NCBI GenBank assembly: GCA_030429045.1 | Contig: JAUIEA010000002.1 | Span: 1-64,000 of the forward strand | Origin: Bacteroidia bacterium | Lineage (GTDB): Bacteria > Bacteroidota > Bacteroidia > Chitinophagales > Saprospiraceae | Length of the DNA stretch: 64,000 nucleotides | Direction: 5' to 3' | Part shown: piece after piece, positions 26,766 through 35,278 of the stretch | How positions within the stretch are numbered: position 1 is the stretch's first letter | How the letters are laid out: every line of letters starts with the position of its first letter | Notes under the pieces: model-generated | The model's input: only the letters and a program-made list of their open reading frames with translations | Told to the model about the DNA's origin: nothing | The model's database searches: none | Program-made: the position numbers and the translations under genes

Positions 26766-27905
26766 TCAGTCAAACTCGCGTAGATACTCCTCAAACACAA
26801 AGACGCGGTTTCGGTCATATCCCGTCACTTCCTTTAAAATTCTCACCTGAATAAATTCCTGGACCAGGGAATTTGCAGCGTTATAGCTCAACCCGGTCAT
26901 TTCCTTCACCTGATTGACACTGACTATGGGTTTCTCGAACAGACCGCGAAGGAGTACCAGACCCTGTTGGCTTCTGCGGCCAAACTCCTGATTGATCTTG
27001 GTTTCAAGTTTCTTTTGCAAGTCCAAGATCCGAACCAGTATCTGCGAAGATTTTTCCGCTGTTTCAACAATGCCTTCCAGGAAATAGGTCAGCCATTGTT
27101 TCATGCCATGCCTATTCCGGACCTTGGTCAGACTGTCATAATACATCCCTTTATCGCGCTCAAAATAGGCCGATAGATAAAGCAGCGGACTGGTCAGTAT
27201 CTTCTTCTCTACGAGGAACAGAGTGATCAGCAAACGCCCTATCCGGCCATTCCCATCCAGAAATGGATGGATGGTTTCGAACTGATAATGCGCAATGGCA
27301 ATTTTTACCAGGTCGGACATCTGGATCTCCTCGTTGTGGATAAAATTCTCCAGATCACCCATCAAGTCTTGGACATGGTCCGGATGAGGCGGTATAAAGG
27401 TGGCATTTGCAAGGCTATTTCCACCGATCCAATTCTGACTGGTGCGAAACTGTCCGGGCAGTTTATGTTCGCCTCGGGCACCTTCCATCAACAATTTATG
27501 CGTGTGTCTGAGCAACCTGGAAGAAAGGGGCAATTGATCCAGGTTGGTGATCGCTTGTTGCAACGCCTGGATATAGTTGTTGACCTCCTTCCAATCATTC
27601 CTCCGCTCGGGAGAGATATCCTCAACTTCCATCAATGCCTCATCCATCTGGGTGCGCGTCCCTTCGATCCTGCTTGAGATCACGGCTTCCTTCGTGACAT
27701 AGAGTTGTATAAAGAGCCTCAAATCAGGCACTAACCGAGAATAGGCATTCAATTCACCAAGTTTGATGGCTGCCTGTTCGATCAATACATTGATCTCCTG
27801 GTCCTCCCAAATCCAGTGATCATTGATCTTTGTTGGCAAGAAGTAATCGTATCCTGCGTTGGTGCGCAGGAGCTGTCCAGCTCGGTATGTTTCCAATTGA
27901 ATCAC
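26766..27905 (-). CDS. Fic family protein (class II, with C-terminal winged helix)
   Basis: 379-aa Fic protein, expected to transfer AMP (or another nucleotide part) to a hydroxyl group of a target protein. The catalytic motif is complete: HPFLDGNGRIGR from H213. The N-terminal inhibitory-helix motif SSRIEG (S77 to G82) fits (S/T)xxxE(G/N), marking class II Fic proteins, which hold their own activity in check. An N-terminal Fic_N-like region precedes it, and the last 60 residues (VNQVKEMTGLSYNAANSLVQ) form a winged-helix-like DNA-binding domain. The start codon is GTG at 27905. An inverted repeat AAAGTGAA/TTCACTTT about 90 bp upstream might be an operator. No antitoxin gene is adjacent, as expected for class II. 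Confidence 0.93.
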   Translation of the reverse strand: MIQLETYRAGQLLRTNAGYDYFLPTKINDHWIWEDQEINVLIEQAAIKLGELNAYSRLVPDLRLFIQLYVTKEAVISSRIEGTRTQMDEALMEVEDISPERRNDWKEVNNYIQALQQAITNLDQLPLSSRLLRHTHKLLMEGARGEHKLPGQFRTSQNWIGGNSLANATFIPPHPDHVQDLMGDLENFIHNEEIQMSDLVKIAIAHYQFETIHPFLDGNGRIGRLLITLFLVEKKILTSPLLYLSAYFERDKGMYYDSLTKVRNRHGMKQWLTYFLEGIVETAEKSSQILVRILDLQKKLETKINQEFGRRSQQGLVLLRGLFEKPIVSVNQVKEMTGLSYNAANSLVQEFIQVRILKEVTGYDRNRVFVFEEYLREFD

Positions 27906-27992
27906 ACTTGGATCATTGTCGGAATGTCAGCCTTATTTCATTTTATCGCCTAAAAGTACAATATAATAATCTATATCTCAAGTTTAACCTCA

Positions 27993-28024
27993 AAAGTGAA
28001 ATATAGCTGCTCTTAATTCACTTT
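27993..28024. promoter_or_regulatory. Inverted repeat upstream of the fic gene
   Basis: AAAGTGAA and TTCACTTT, 8-bp perfect arms 16 bp apart, in the 212-bp AT-rich gap upstream of the fic gene. An operator role is inference; the Fic protein's winged-helix domain makes self-binding conceivable. Confidence 0.3.
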
Positions 28025-28117
28025 GGGGACTTATACTGCAATATGAAGGTGTCTCATTCAAGCGATTTAACCAGATGGTTCTTGGATCCATATCTAATAG
28101 GACAATCTTATAATAAA

Positions 28118-28597
28118 CTATGTGGCTTCTCCCAGCTCCACCATCTTCCTGATCAACGACACCTGGCCGAGATGGTAGTAACTGTGCTCGATGATCCCCT
28201 CGATGTTCCGGCGAAAGGTGCCGTATTTCTCGTCGATGAATACGCTGTCCAGCTGTTCCTCGCTCATTCGCTCTACATGGGTGGCAAACTGCACGGCATC
28301 CGTGAACAGTTTCTGGCACAACCGCTGCCAGTCAGCCTCGTTTCTGATCTCCGGCAGGTCAAAACTGAATTTATCCCGGATGGTCAGATCACCCCCTTCA
28401 AACACCTGCAGGACGCCGGCAATATAATAGTGGATATGAAAGGTCAATGCCGCCAGGTTATTCAATGACCCGACCTTTTTCGTGGCCACTTCCCAGGTTA
28501 CCGTCGACAGTTGATCCTGATAATTGGTATTGGCGATCCATTTTCCATTCAACGTAACCTCCCTGAAACGGGTGGCGAGGTCTTGTGCGGTTTCCAT
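28118..28597 (-). CDS. DinB/DUF1572 family protein
   Basis: 159 aa forming a DinB-like four-helix bundle. The metal-ligand histidines occur as LTFHIHYYIAGVLQ (about residue 51) and IEGIIEHSYYHLGQVSLIRKM (about 135), the usual positions in DinB/YfiT-type metal-dependent proteins. The group includes thiol transferases (bacillithiol, mycothiol), but most members, including the DUF1572 branch, have no known substrate. It is followed upstream by the SdpI-like gene on the same strand with a gap of about 90 bp. Confidence 0.83.
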   Translation of the reverse strand: METAQDLATRFREVTLNGKWIANTNYQDQLSTVTWEVATKKVGSLNNLAALTFHIHYYIAGVLQVFEGGDLTIRDKFSFDLPEIRNEADWQRLCQKLFTDAVQFATHVERMSEEQLDSVFIDEKYGTFRRNIEGIIEHSYYHLGQVSLIRKMVELGEAT

Positions 28598-28688
28598 CTT
28601 TCCGGTTGTGAATCATGAATATCTCGATGCATGAAAATAGGGAACATTCGAAACCTGACCGGTCCAACCAGGGCCTGGAGACCCTGTT

Positions 28689-29036
28689 TCAGGTCCTCTG
28701 ATCCAGGTGAAATGCCTTCAGCTTCCACTCCACCCGCAGGATCATCACGACCGTCGCCAGGATCACTATCCCCAAGCCGATCAGGAAGCCCGCAGCTTCG
28801 GCAGGCCTGACCAGATATCCGAGCAAGGACAACAGGCACAAGCCCACTCCTGCCCTGATCATCTCCCTGGATGAATACTGCTGGGCCAGGTCCCAGCTGG
28901 CCTGATCCCGCATGGATCGACGGGTCCGATATCCGAAGAGAGGATTGATCTTCTTCGGATAATACCGGAGCAGGACCAGTCCCATCACTAGAAAAATAAC
29001 TCCAGTAACCAAAGGAAGGATGGTAATCGAACTCAT
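28689..29036 (-). CDS. SdpI family membrane protein
   Basis: About 115 aa with three or four membrane segments. The cytosolic-loop signature PKKINPLFGYRTRRSMRDQASWDLAQ is the typical SdpI-family block (xxNxxxGYRTxxSMxxxxxWxxAQ). In Bacillus, SdpI is an immunity protein against the SdpC toxin and senses it for regulation, but most family members lack such context, and none is seen here. I use the ATG at 29036 rather than the TTG at 29048. Upstream, on the same strand, is the DUF3124 lipoprotein gene, 26 bp away. Confidence 0.88.
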   Translation of the reverse strand: MSSITILPLVTGVIFLVMGLVLLRYYPKKINPLFGYRTRRSMRDQASWDLAQQYSSREMIRAGVGLCLLSLLGYLVRPAEAAGFLIGLGIVILATVVMILRVEWKLKAFHLDQRT

Positions 29037-29062
29037 TGCTTTTGACAATTTGACGCGAATTT

Positions 29063-29566
29063 CTATTGGATACGCACACCGACCGTGGCAAACGAAAGGC
29101 CCTGCTGTCCCATCGTCGAGTTCATAATTCCTTCAAACAACGGTTCAGGGCAATTCTCGGGGATCTTCCATTCAATGAGGAAATTCGATCCCGTTCCACC
29201 TGAAATATCGAGCTCATCAATTATGATCTCTGTCGTTTCCATCGGGGCCAGATACACCGGGTGCTCAAAGTAGGTTCGCACCGGATTCCCATGCGTGTCA
29301 AAATATTCTGCCTTGAGCAGATAGATGGTATCCTGGTCACTTGTGTTGCGCATACTCACCATGGCCGTGAGATTATGGGTCTTATGCTCTGAAGTACTGT
29401 AGATCTGAGAATAGATTGACAGATAGGTCTTCCCGTATTCCAGGGAATCAAGGCTGCTGATCTCTGCTCTCCTTTTCGCCCAGTTTTCAGGATTGATTGA
29501 GCTGATCTCGTCCGTTTGCATGCACCCCGCAAAGAGGAGGACTGTCCATGCCAGTATGTATCTCAT
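29063..29566 (-). CDS. DUF3124 family lipoprotein
   Basis: The start at MRYILAWTVLLFAGC gives a lipobox lipoprotein of 167 aa; the track start at 29620 adds 18 residues encoded by the promoter region. The body matches DUF3124: YGKTYLSIYSQIYSTSEHKTHNLTAMVSMRNTS, LLKAEYFDTHGNPVRTYFEHPVYLAPMETTE, and NFLIEWKIPENCPEPLFEGIM. The family is a small immunoglobulin-like periplasmic or surface lipoprotein of unknown role. A TAAATTTG -7 box ends only 5 nt before the ATG, so the transcript may be leaderless. Confidence 0.85.
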   Translation of the reverse strand: MRYILAWTVLLFAGCMQTDEISSINPENWAKRRAEISSLDSLEYGKTYLSIYSQIYSTSEHKTHNLTAMVSMRNTSDQDTIYLLKAEYFDTHGNPVRTYFEHPVYLAPMETTEIIIDELDISGGTGSNFLIEWKIPENCPEPLFEGIMNSTMGQQGLSFATVGVRIQ

Positions 29567-30020
29567 ATCTGCAAATTTACATTTCAACTTACTGAAACCT
29601 TTATCCAGGAAATCGTTCATGTGCTTTTTCGCCTGTCGACGAATGATTCTAAAGATACGTCAGGATCTTTGCCCCATTCCTCATGGTGCCGCATTGTAAA
29701 CCTGGTTCTCCTTCCTGGTATCACAAAGACTCATCCTGACGGTCAGAAAGCCAGCCGGCATCACTTCTCACAGGCTCCCGGGCCTGTGTCACTCCCGGAC
29801 TCGGAGAGTCACCGGCCTCTTCAATTCAGTTGGCCCCCGCCAAGCCTCGTGACAAAGGCGAAGGATAATCCAACCGGCTCCCTGAACCAGAGCTGAAGCG
29901 CTGATCGAATCGATCTGGATCGGGTAAAGCCAAAAGTCCATCCTGAATTCCCGTTCATCCGGCATCTGGTGCAGTGCTCGGATACCAGTTCCTGTCAAAA
30001 TCGTATTTTCAAGGCCTGAC
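29567..30020. other. Divergent intergenic region
   Basis: 454 bp between the DUF3124 gene and the large repeat protein gene. It contains the -7 box at 29572-29579. ORFs here (29516-29896 plus, 29789-30022 minus) show no recognisable protein content. Confidence 0.55.
29572..29579 (-). promoter_or_regulatory. TAnnTTTG box 5 nt before the DUF3124 ATG
   Basis: The minus strand reads TAAATTTG-CAGAT-ATG. With the usual distance from a -7 box to the start site, transcription would begin at or next to the ATG. This also argues against the upstream TTG/ATG start of the ORF track. Confidence 0.5.
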
Positions 30021-33000
30021 ATGTGTAATGCCCTCCGCTATAGAGCCTTTCTGCTGGCCATTCTCTTCCCGATGGCCCTCTCTTCCCTTGCCCAATGTGA
30101 TCAGAATTATGACTGGGCTGTCTGGGATGGATTCACGGGTATGGAAGCCACTGGTACCATCTCCACCCCGAATGGCCCGATCTCGGTCAGCATGACCACC
30201 AACTACACCTTCGACTCCACTCCGGGAATATACAACTACGGCGTTTTCAGCGCCTTTAACGATCCTCCTCCCAACAATACTGTTCCACGGACCACCTGGG
30301 CATCCGGTCCGGGAGGTGAGACCACCATGTGTTTTTCAGAGACCGTCTCCAATCCTGTCCTCCTTCTCAGTTCCGTTGGCAACCCCGGCCTCCCTGTGAC
30401 CCTGGAATTCTCCCTGCCCTATCAGGTCGTCTTTGATGGAGGCGGCATGACCTGGGTGAACAACACCACTCTCATTGGCCAGGAAGGCTATGGGATCATT
30501 GTCTTTCCCGGTGACTTTGATTGCGTCACCATCTATTCCTCCACTCCTGAAAACTATACGAACATCACCTGGGGAATAAACCCGCCCCTTTTTGAAGTTG
30601 AGATCGAGGGCGACACTGTGGCCTGTGTCAGCACCACACTGACCGCCTCGGGAGGACTGACCTACCAGTGGGATGGCGGGCAAAATCCAAACTCTCCCAG
30701 CAACACCTTTACGGAAAGTGGCCAGTACGGGTTGACGGTGACGGATGCAGACGGATGTGAGGTGATCACCTCGATCATGGTGACCATTCATCCGGAAGCA
30801 CAGGAAAGTCTCGAAGCCGCCATCTGTGAAGGAGAGAGCTATCTGTTTGATGGCCAGTTGCTCGATCAGCCCGGCTATTACGAAGCCTATTTGCAAACCC
30901 AATTCGGCTGTGACAGCATTGTCGGCCTGCTCCTGGATGTCTGGCCCGTGCATTGGGAAGATCTCACCGAGACCATTTGTGAGGGAGAGTTCTATCTCTT
31001 TAACAATGATGCCCTCGATCAATCCGGATTCTACATTGCAGAGCTCCAGAATATCCAGGGTTGTGACAGCACCGTCACCCTGGAACTCATCGTCCTGCCC
31101 ACCTCGACTGAAGCCATCGATCTGCAGATCTGCGAAGGGGAATTCCTGGATTTTCACGGACAAACCCTGACCGATCCGGGAATCTATACCGCAGATCTCC
31201 AGAACAGTTGGGGTTGTGACAGTACGGTCATTCTTTCCCTGGATGTCCTGCCATCGATCACAACACCAGTAGAGGTCGATCTGTGCACCGGCGATTATTA
31301 CATCTTTGCCGGAGATACCCTGACCCAGCCGGGCAGCTACCAGGCCGACCTGCAAACCCAGGACGGATGCGACAGCACCCTGTTGCTGACCCTGGACGTC
31401 CTGCCTGCAACCTCCTCCAATATAGCCTCTGCCATCTGCCAGGGCGCGTCCTATGTCTTCCATGGAGATACCCTCTCCTCCGCGGGAACCTACTCCTTCA
31501 CCCTGGCCAATCAGGCCGGCTGTGACAGTATCATTACCCTGGAACTGCAGGTAAATCCGGCACCCTCCATCGTTCTCCAGGCTCAGATCTGTTCCGGGCA
31601 GACCTACCCCTTCCAGGGCATGGACCTCAGTACACCCGGCATCTATACCGCAGACCTGCAGACCAGCCTGGGTTGTGACAGTACCATCCAGCTCACCCTC
31701 GATGTCGTGGCGGTGATCCAGGAATCTGTGGAAGCAGCAATCTGTCAGGGATCAACCTATTCCTTCAACGACCTCGACCTTTCTGCCCCGGGGACCTATA
31801 TGGATACTCTCCTGTCCGGCGGCGGGTGCGACTCGGTCGTCACCCTGACACTGGATGTCTTGCCTGATCCGACCACTGATCTGAATGCTGCAATCTGTGA
31901 AGGAGACAGCTATGACTTTCAGGGAGATTTGTTGACCACCACAGGGCAGTATATGGAAGTTCTTTCCAGCTGGACGGGATGCGACAGCACCGTTACCCTG
32001 GACCTGACCGTACACCCGCAGGCAACCACCTCACTACAGGCCCAGATCTGTTCCGGACAATCCTTCTACTTCGACGGGCAATCCCTGACCAGTCCCGGGT
32101 CTTACATCGCCGATCTGCAGACCGCCCAGGGTTGTGACAGCACGGTCAACCTGACACTCCAGGTGGCTACCATCCTGGAAACATCCCTGGATGCCGCCAT
32201 TTGTGCCGGGGAATCCTACCTGTTTGGCACGGATCAACTCACCACTCCCGGGATCTATCTGGATTCCCTTTCTTCATCGGGCGAGTGCGACTCCCTGGTC
32301 ACCCTGAACCTGGCCGTCTATCCGGATGTCACTGAAGAAACCAGTATGGCCATCTGCCAGGGAGAACAATTGGTCTTCGAAGGAGATACACTGTCCACCC
32401 CCGGGCAGTACAGCGCTTTATTCCAAACCATCCATGGCTGCGACTCGACCCATATCCTGAACCTTGCCATCTATCCCACCTACGACCAGATCGACATCGT
32501 CCAGGCCTGTGATGTATATACCTGGCCGGTCAATGGACAGACCTACACCCAGAGCACCACATTCACCTCAAATGGCCAGACCATCCATGGTTGTGACTCC
32601 TCCCGCCAGCTCATCCTCACCATCCACCCCTCCTGGACAGATGTGGACAGCGTGACCACGAATAGTGCATCCTATATCTGGCCCGTAAATCAGGTCAGCT
32701 ACGGGCAGTCCGGCACCTATTTCGCCAACAGTACGACTGCGGCGGGTTGCGACTCGGTACACATCCTTCATCTGACCCTGGTACGCACCGGAATCTATAT
32801 CCCGACTGCCTTTTCTCCCAATCAGGACGGCATAAATGACCGGTTTACGATTTATGGCGGGGAAGATCTGGCCCTGATCGAATCCATGACCATCTACGAT
32901 CGCTGGGGCAATAAACTGGCCACCTACGCTGACCTGCCTCCTGGCAATCCGGAGTTTGGTTGGGATGGAAAAAGCCGGGGCATCTTCTTGGATCCAGGTG

Positions 33001-33080
33001 TCTATATTTTTACGGGGAGCCTGTTGATGTCCGATGAAAGCCAGCGGTTTGTGAAGGGGGAAGTGACACTGGTGAAGTGA
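30021..33080 (+). CDS. Large repeat protein with CHU_C (type B T9SS) sorting domain
   Basis: 1019-aa secreted protein. After a signal peptide (FLLAILFPMALSSLAQ) comes a domain of about 170 aa, then an Ig/PKD-like segment (TLTASGGLTYQWDGGQNPNSP). From about residue 255 to 930 there are 13 tandem repeats of about 51 aa with the pattern AICxGxxYxFxGxxLxxPGxYxxxLxxxxGCDSxVxLxLxVxP; each has two cysteines that could pair. The last two copies are divergent (ACDVYTWPVNG). The C-terminal 90 residues (IYIPTAFSPNQDGINDRF) are the gliding-motility-associated CHU_C domain that directs type IX secretion and surface attachment. It is probably a cell-surface adhesin or filament; the ligand is unknown. Confidence 0.92.
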   Translation: MCNALRYRAFLLAILFPMALSSLAQCDQNYDWAVWDGFTGMEATGTISTPNGPISVSMTTNYTFDSTPGIYNYGVFSAFNDPPPNNTVPRTTWASGPGGETTMCFSETVSNPVLLLSSVGNPGLPVTLEFSLPYQVVFDGGGMTWVNNTTLIGQEGYGIIVFPGDFDCVTIYSSTPENYTNITWGINPPLFEVEIEGDTVACVSTTLTASGGLTYQWDGGQNPNSPSNTFTESGQYGLTVTDADGCEVITSIMVTIHPEAQESLEAAICEGESYLFDGQLLDQPGYYEAYLQTQFGCDSIVGLLLDVWPVHWEDLTETICEGEFYLFNNDALDQSGFYIAELQNIQGCDSTVTLELIVLPTSTEAIDLQICEGEFLDFHGQTLTDPGIYTADLQNSWGCDSTVILSLDVLPSITTPVEVDLCTGDYYIFAGDTLTQPGSYQADLQTQDGCDSTLLLTLDVLPATSSNIASAICQGASYVFHGDTLSSAGTYSFTLANQAGCDSIITLELQVNPAPSIVLQAQICSGQTYPFQGMDLSTPGIYTADLQTSLGCDSTIQLTLDVVAVIQESVEAAICQGSTYSFNDLDLSAPGTYMDTLLSGGGCDSVVTLTLDVLPDPTTDLNAAICEGDSYDFQGDLLTTTGQYMEVLSSWTGCDSTVTLDLTVHPQATTSLQAQICSGQSFYFDGQSLTSPGSYIADLQTAQGCDSTVNLTLQVATILETSLDAAICAGESYLFGTDQLTTPGIYLDSLSSSGECDSLVTLNLAVYPDVTEETSMAICQGEQLVFEGDTLSTPGQYSALFQTIHGCDSTHILNLAIYPTYDQIDIVQACDVYTWPVNGQTYTQSTTFTSNGQTIHGCDSSRQLILTIHPSWTDVDSVTTNSASYIWPVNQVSYGQSGTYFANSTTAAGCDSVHILHLTLVRTGIYIPTAFSPNQDGINDRFTIYGGEDLALIESMTIYDRWGNKLATYADLPPGNPEFGWDGKSRGIFLDPGVYIFTGSLLMSDESQRFVKGEVTLVK

Positions 33081-33182
33081 GTTATGGAGTTAAGGTACTG
33101 TGTTTAAATCCTAGCATATTCAGGGTTATCTTCTAACTTTAACACTTACAAGGAAGGTGCTCTTTTGAGCCATCTATCCCGT

Positions 33183-33209
33183 GTAGCTCCGATGTCACAT
33201 CGGAGCTAC
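33183..33209. repeat. 13-bp palindrome overlapping the transposase stop
   Basis: GTAGCTCCGATGT-C-ACATCGGAGCTAC, a perfect 13-bp stem with a one-base loop. It encodes the last residues of the IS110 transposase (VAPM and stop) on the minus strand and lies just outside the conserved protein body, probably near the element's end. Confidence 0.7.
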
Positions 33210-34271
33210 TTCTAATTCTAAGACGGCTGCTCGGTTTGCCGATCGTTCTGCTTGATATCTTGTTTTATCAAAGCGTTCATCCCTCTTCCAAAGTGTGTAT
33301 ATCAACACCAGCAGTTTGCGTTGTATAGCTACAACTGCTTTCATCTTGATGCCCCCGGTTCGTATCACTAATCGTAGATACAAACTGTAAAATGGCTCCA
33401 CTTTACTTCCTATCATACTTAGAGATGGCATATATAGTGCGGCTCGTATTCTTGCATTTCCTTGTTTGGAAATTTTCGTTTTTCCGGTGAATTTTCCGCT
33501 ATTATTTTCGACTACATCATATCCGGCATAACTGACTAACTGTTTGATCGATGTAAATTCTTCAAATCCATTTGTCTCGGAGACTATTATCAAGACGGTG
33601 AGTACCCCAAGGCCCTTGACAGATTCTGCTATTTGACTAATCTTTCTAAAAAACGGCTCATTCTGTTTTGCCAATTCTATCGCTTTCGCCTGAGCTTTGT
33701 CAATTTCTGTGTTCAACTCCTTGATCATCCGACGCAAGGAACGCTCTGCCACGCGTTCTTCGGCTGCCGCATGCTTTAAGGCGTGAAGCTGATTTTCAAA
33801 CTGCACCCGAGCCGCAATCAAGGCTTTACGATGACGCAACAGTGTTCGGATCGAATGAATCTGCGGACTAATTGGCTTCCAGCGGATCAGCTTGCGCTCG
33901 CATGCCATTTGGGCAATACCCCGTCCATCCAGCTTGTCATTCTTCGACTTATGGCCAATGGATTGAATGTACTTCTTGACCCGCTTTGCCAATTCCAAAC
34001 ACACGGGGAAGCCCTTAGAATGAAGATGGTACAACAAGCCTTCATGATACACTCCGGTCACTTCCATCAGGATCTGCCAGTCGAGGGTCTTTTCCTTTCT
34101 GTTCTTTTCCAACCATTCCACCAGTTCGTCAAAACCCTTCTTCGAATTTTTAAACTGACGCTGGGCGATAACTTTAAACTCACCTTCCTGAGTATATCCA
34201 CCCAGACATGCATGGAAAGTGTCCTTACTCATGTCCAATCCCAATCCATAACGAATCCATCTTGTTGCCAT
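33195..34271 (-). mobile_element. IS110-family transposase
   Basis: 358-aa recombinase of the IS110 family. The N-terminal RuvC-like DEDD domain starts with YGLGLDMSKDTFHACLGG and contains LMEVTGVYHEGLLYHL and KNDKLDGRGIAQMACE, carrying the acidic residues. The C-terminal Tnp20 domain reads VKGLGVLTVLIIVSETNGF, SYAGYDVVENNSGKFTG and NARIRAALYMPSLSMIG, with the serine of the hybrid active site expected in this part. IS110 elements cut and paste without long terminal repeats and use a non-coding bridge RNA for target choice. The ORF is intact, so the element may be active. Its exact ends could not be fixed. Confidence 0.93.
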
Positions 34272-34460
34272 AGTCTTTACGATTTAAGAAATGAAGACTA
34301 ATCGAAAACCCCTCTTCACCTTTTCTCATAATTGATCCCGGATATCAATAGCTTCGATTGATTCCATCAGTACTGTTCAGGCTCTAAGAGAGAACCAGGC
34401 AGGTCTTACCTCAACTCGTATATCAGTATCTTTACCGTATTTAGGAGTAAAATGTGTTTA
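34272..34460 (-). ncRNA. Candidate bridge RNA region of the IS110 element
   Basis: About 190 bp of non-coding DNA directly upstream of the transposase start. In IS110-group elements the bridge RNA (about 180 nt in IS621) is encoded between the left end and the transposase ORF, so this is where it should lie. The assignment rests on position only; I did not identify the two target- and donor-binding loops. Confidence 0.3.
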
Positions 34461-34659
34461 CCTGCCCGGCTTCGATTCATCCTGATCAAGATGAACCAAA
34501 TTCTCTGCTTTTACAAACATATGAGGAGTTAAGGAGAAAATACGCGAAGCCACAGCGACGCGAAAATCCATTCTCGAAAATGGTTATTTCGTTATTGAAT
34601 TACTGCCACGGCAGTCTGGATTCCGAATTCTGGCACCCTTCTCAAGATTGGACCAAATA

Positions 34660-34693
34660 GTTGAGAAGTGGAGGAGATAAGGAGTCGAGGAGC
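34660..34693 (+). repeat. Degenerate period-8 array
   Basis: GTTGAGAA GTGGAGGA GATAAGGA GTCGAGGA: four degenerate octamers of the GTnnAGGA family also seen near 38234, 60462 and 61226. Confidence 0.6.
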
Positions 34694-34844
34694 AAATCAC
34701 AATAGTCCGAAGGCTTGGGATACGGATCCAGAACTTTTAATCCAGATCAAAGTATGTGGGCATCCCCAAAAAGCGGGATCATCTGGGCACGAAATTCTCT
34801 GCTCATAAATACAAATACATTATTTTGATTCGGTCCAGGTTGGT

Positions 34845-34924
34845 GAACCCTGGAGGGGTTCAAAAAAATAGCCCCGGGCTGTGCCCGGGGTATTTATATG
34901 GTTTGTAATCAACCCTGAAGGGGT
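34845..34924. repeat. Composite three-hairpin repeat, copy 4 (inverted relative to copy 1)
   Basis: AACCCTGGAGGGGTT, central GCCCCGGGCTGTGCCCGGGGT, then AACCCTGAAGGGGTT. It shares the exact core CCCCGGGCTGTGCCCGGGG and flanking AAAATAG/TATTTT-type bases with copy 1, 19 kb away. Confidence 0.85.
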
Positions 34925-35278
34925 TGAAGATCTCCCGATCAATATGAAAAATGCCCCTGAAACCAGATGGGTGAGCTTCTTCGTCAGAGCAAGGTGCTAT
35001 TTCGAATAAAGTAGGACATGAGTCAAAATAATACCTTACTGAAATCTCGAAATACGAATCCTGAACTGGGTTAGGGAGATCATTCCGGGGTAATTTTAAC
35101 CAGGATAAAAGAGTTTTAGATCACCCTTTACACAAGCGCAAGTAGCCCAGGGGTTCCTGACCGCCGGAGGAGGTTAACCCTGGGAACAATCGAATCGGAA
35201 GCATGTAAATGGTTTTAACCATTTACCCAGCCAACATGACATTCAAAATAATTACACCCCCGAGTTCAGGAATGCACA

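Larger units (their letters stand above)
34461..35278. other. Repeat-rich non-coding region between the IS element and fdhA
   Basis: No supported gene. Contains a period-8 array (34660-34693), composite hairpin copy 4 (34845-34924) and an imperfect stem CCCAGGGGTT/AACCCTGGG at 35146-35184. The 68-aa plus ORF at 34454-34660 is made of array-like sequence (GAGGAGTTAAGGAG). Confidence 0.7.

Noticed and set aside
30800-32780. Regularly spaced 153-bp repeats, considered as a CRISPR-like array
   Set aside because: The repeats are coding (51-aa protein repeats in frame), with diverged sequence and no conserved short repeat with unique spacers.
34454-34660. 68-aa plus ORF beside the IS110 element
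   Set aside because: Composed of period-8 array and other repeat sequence; no domain.
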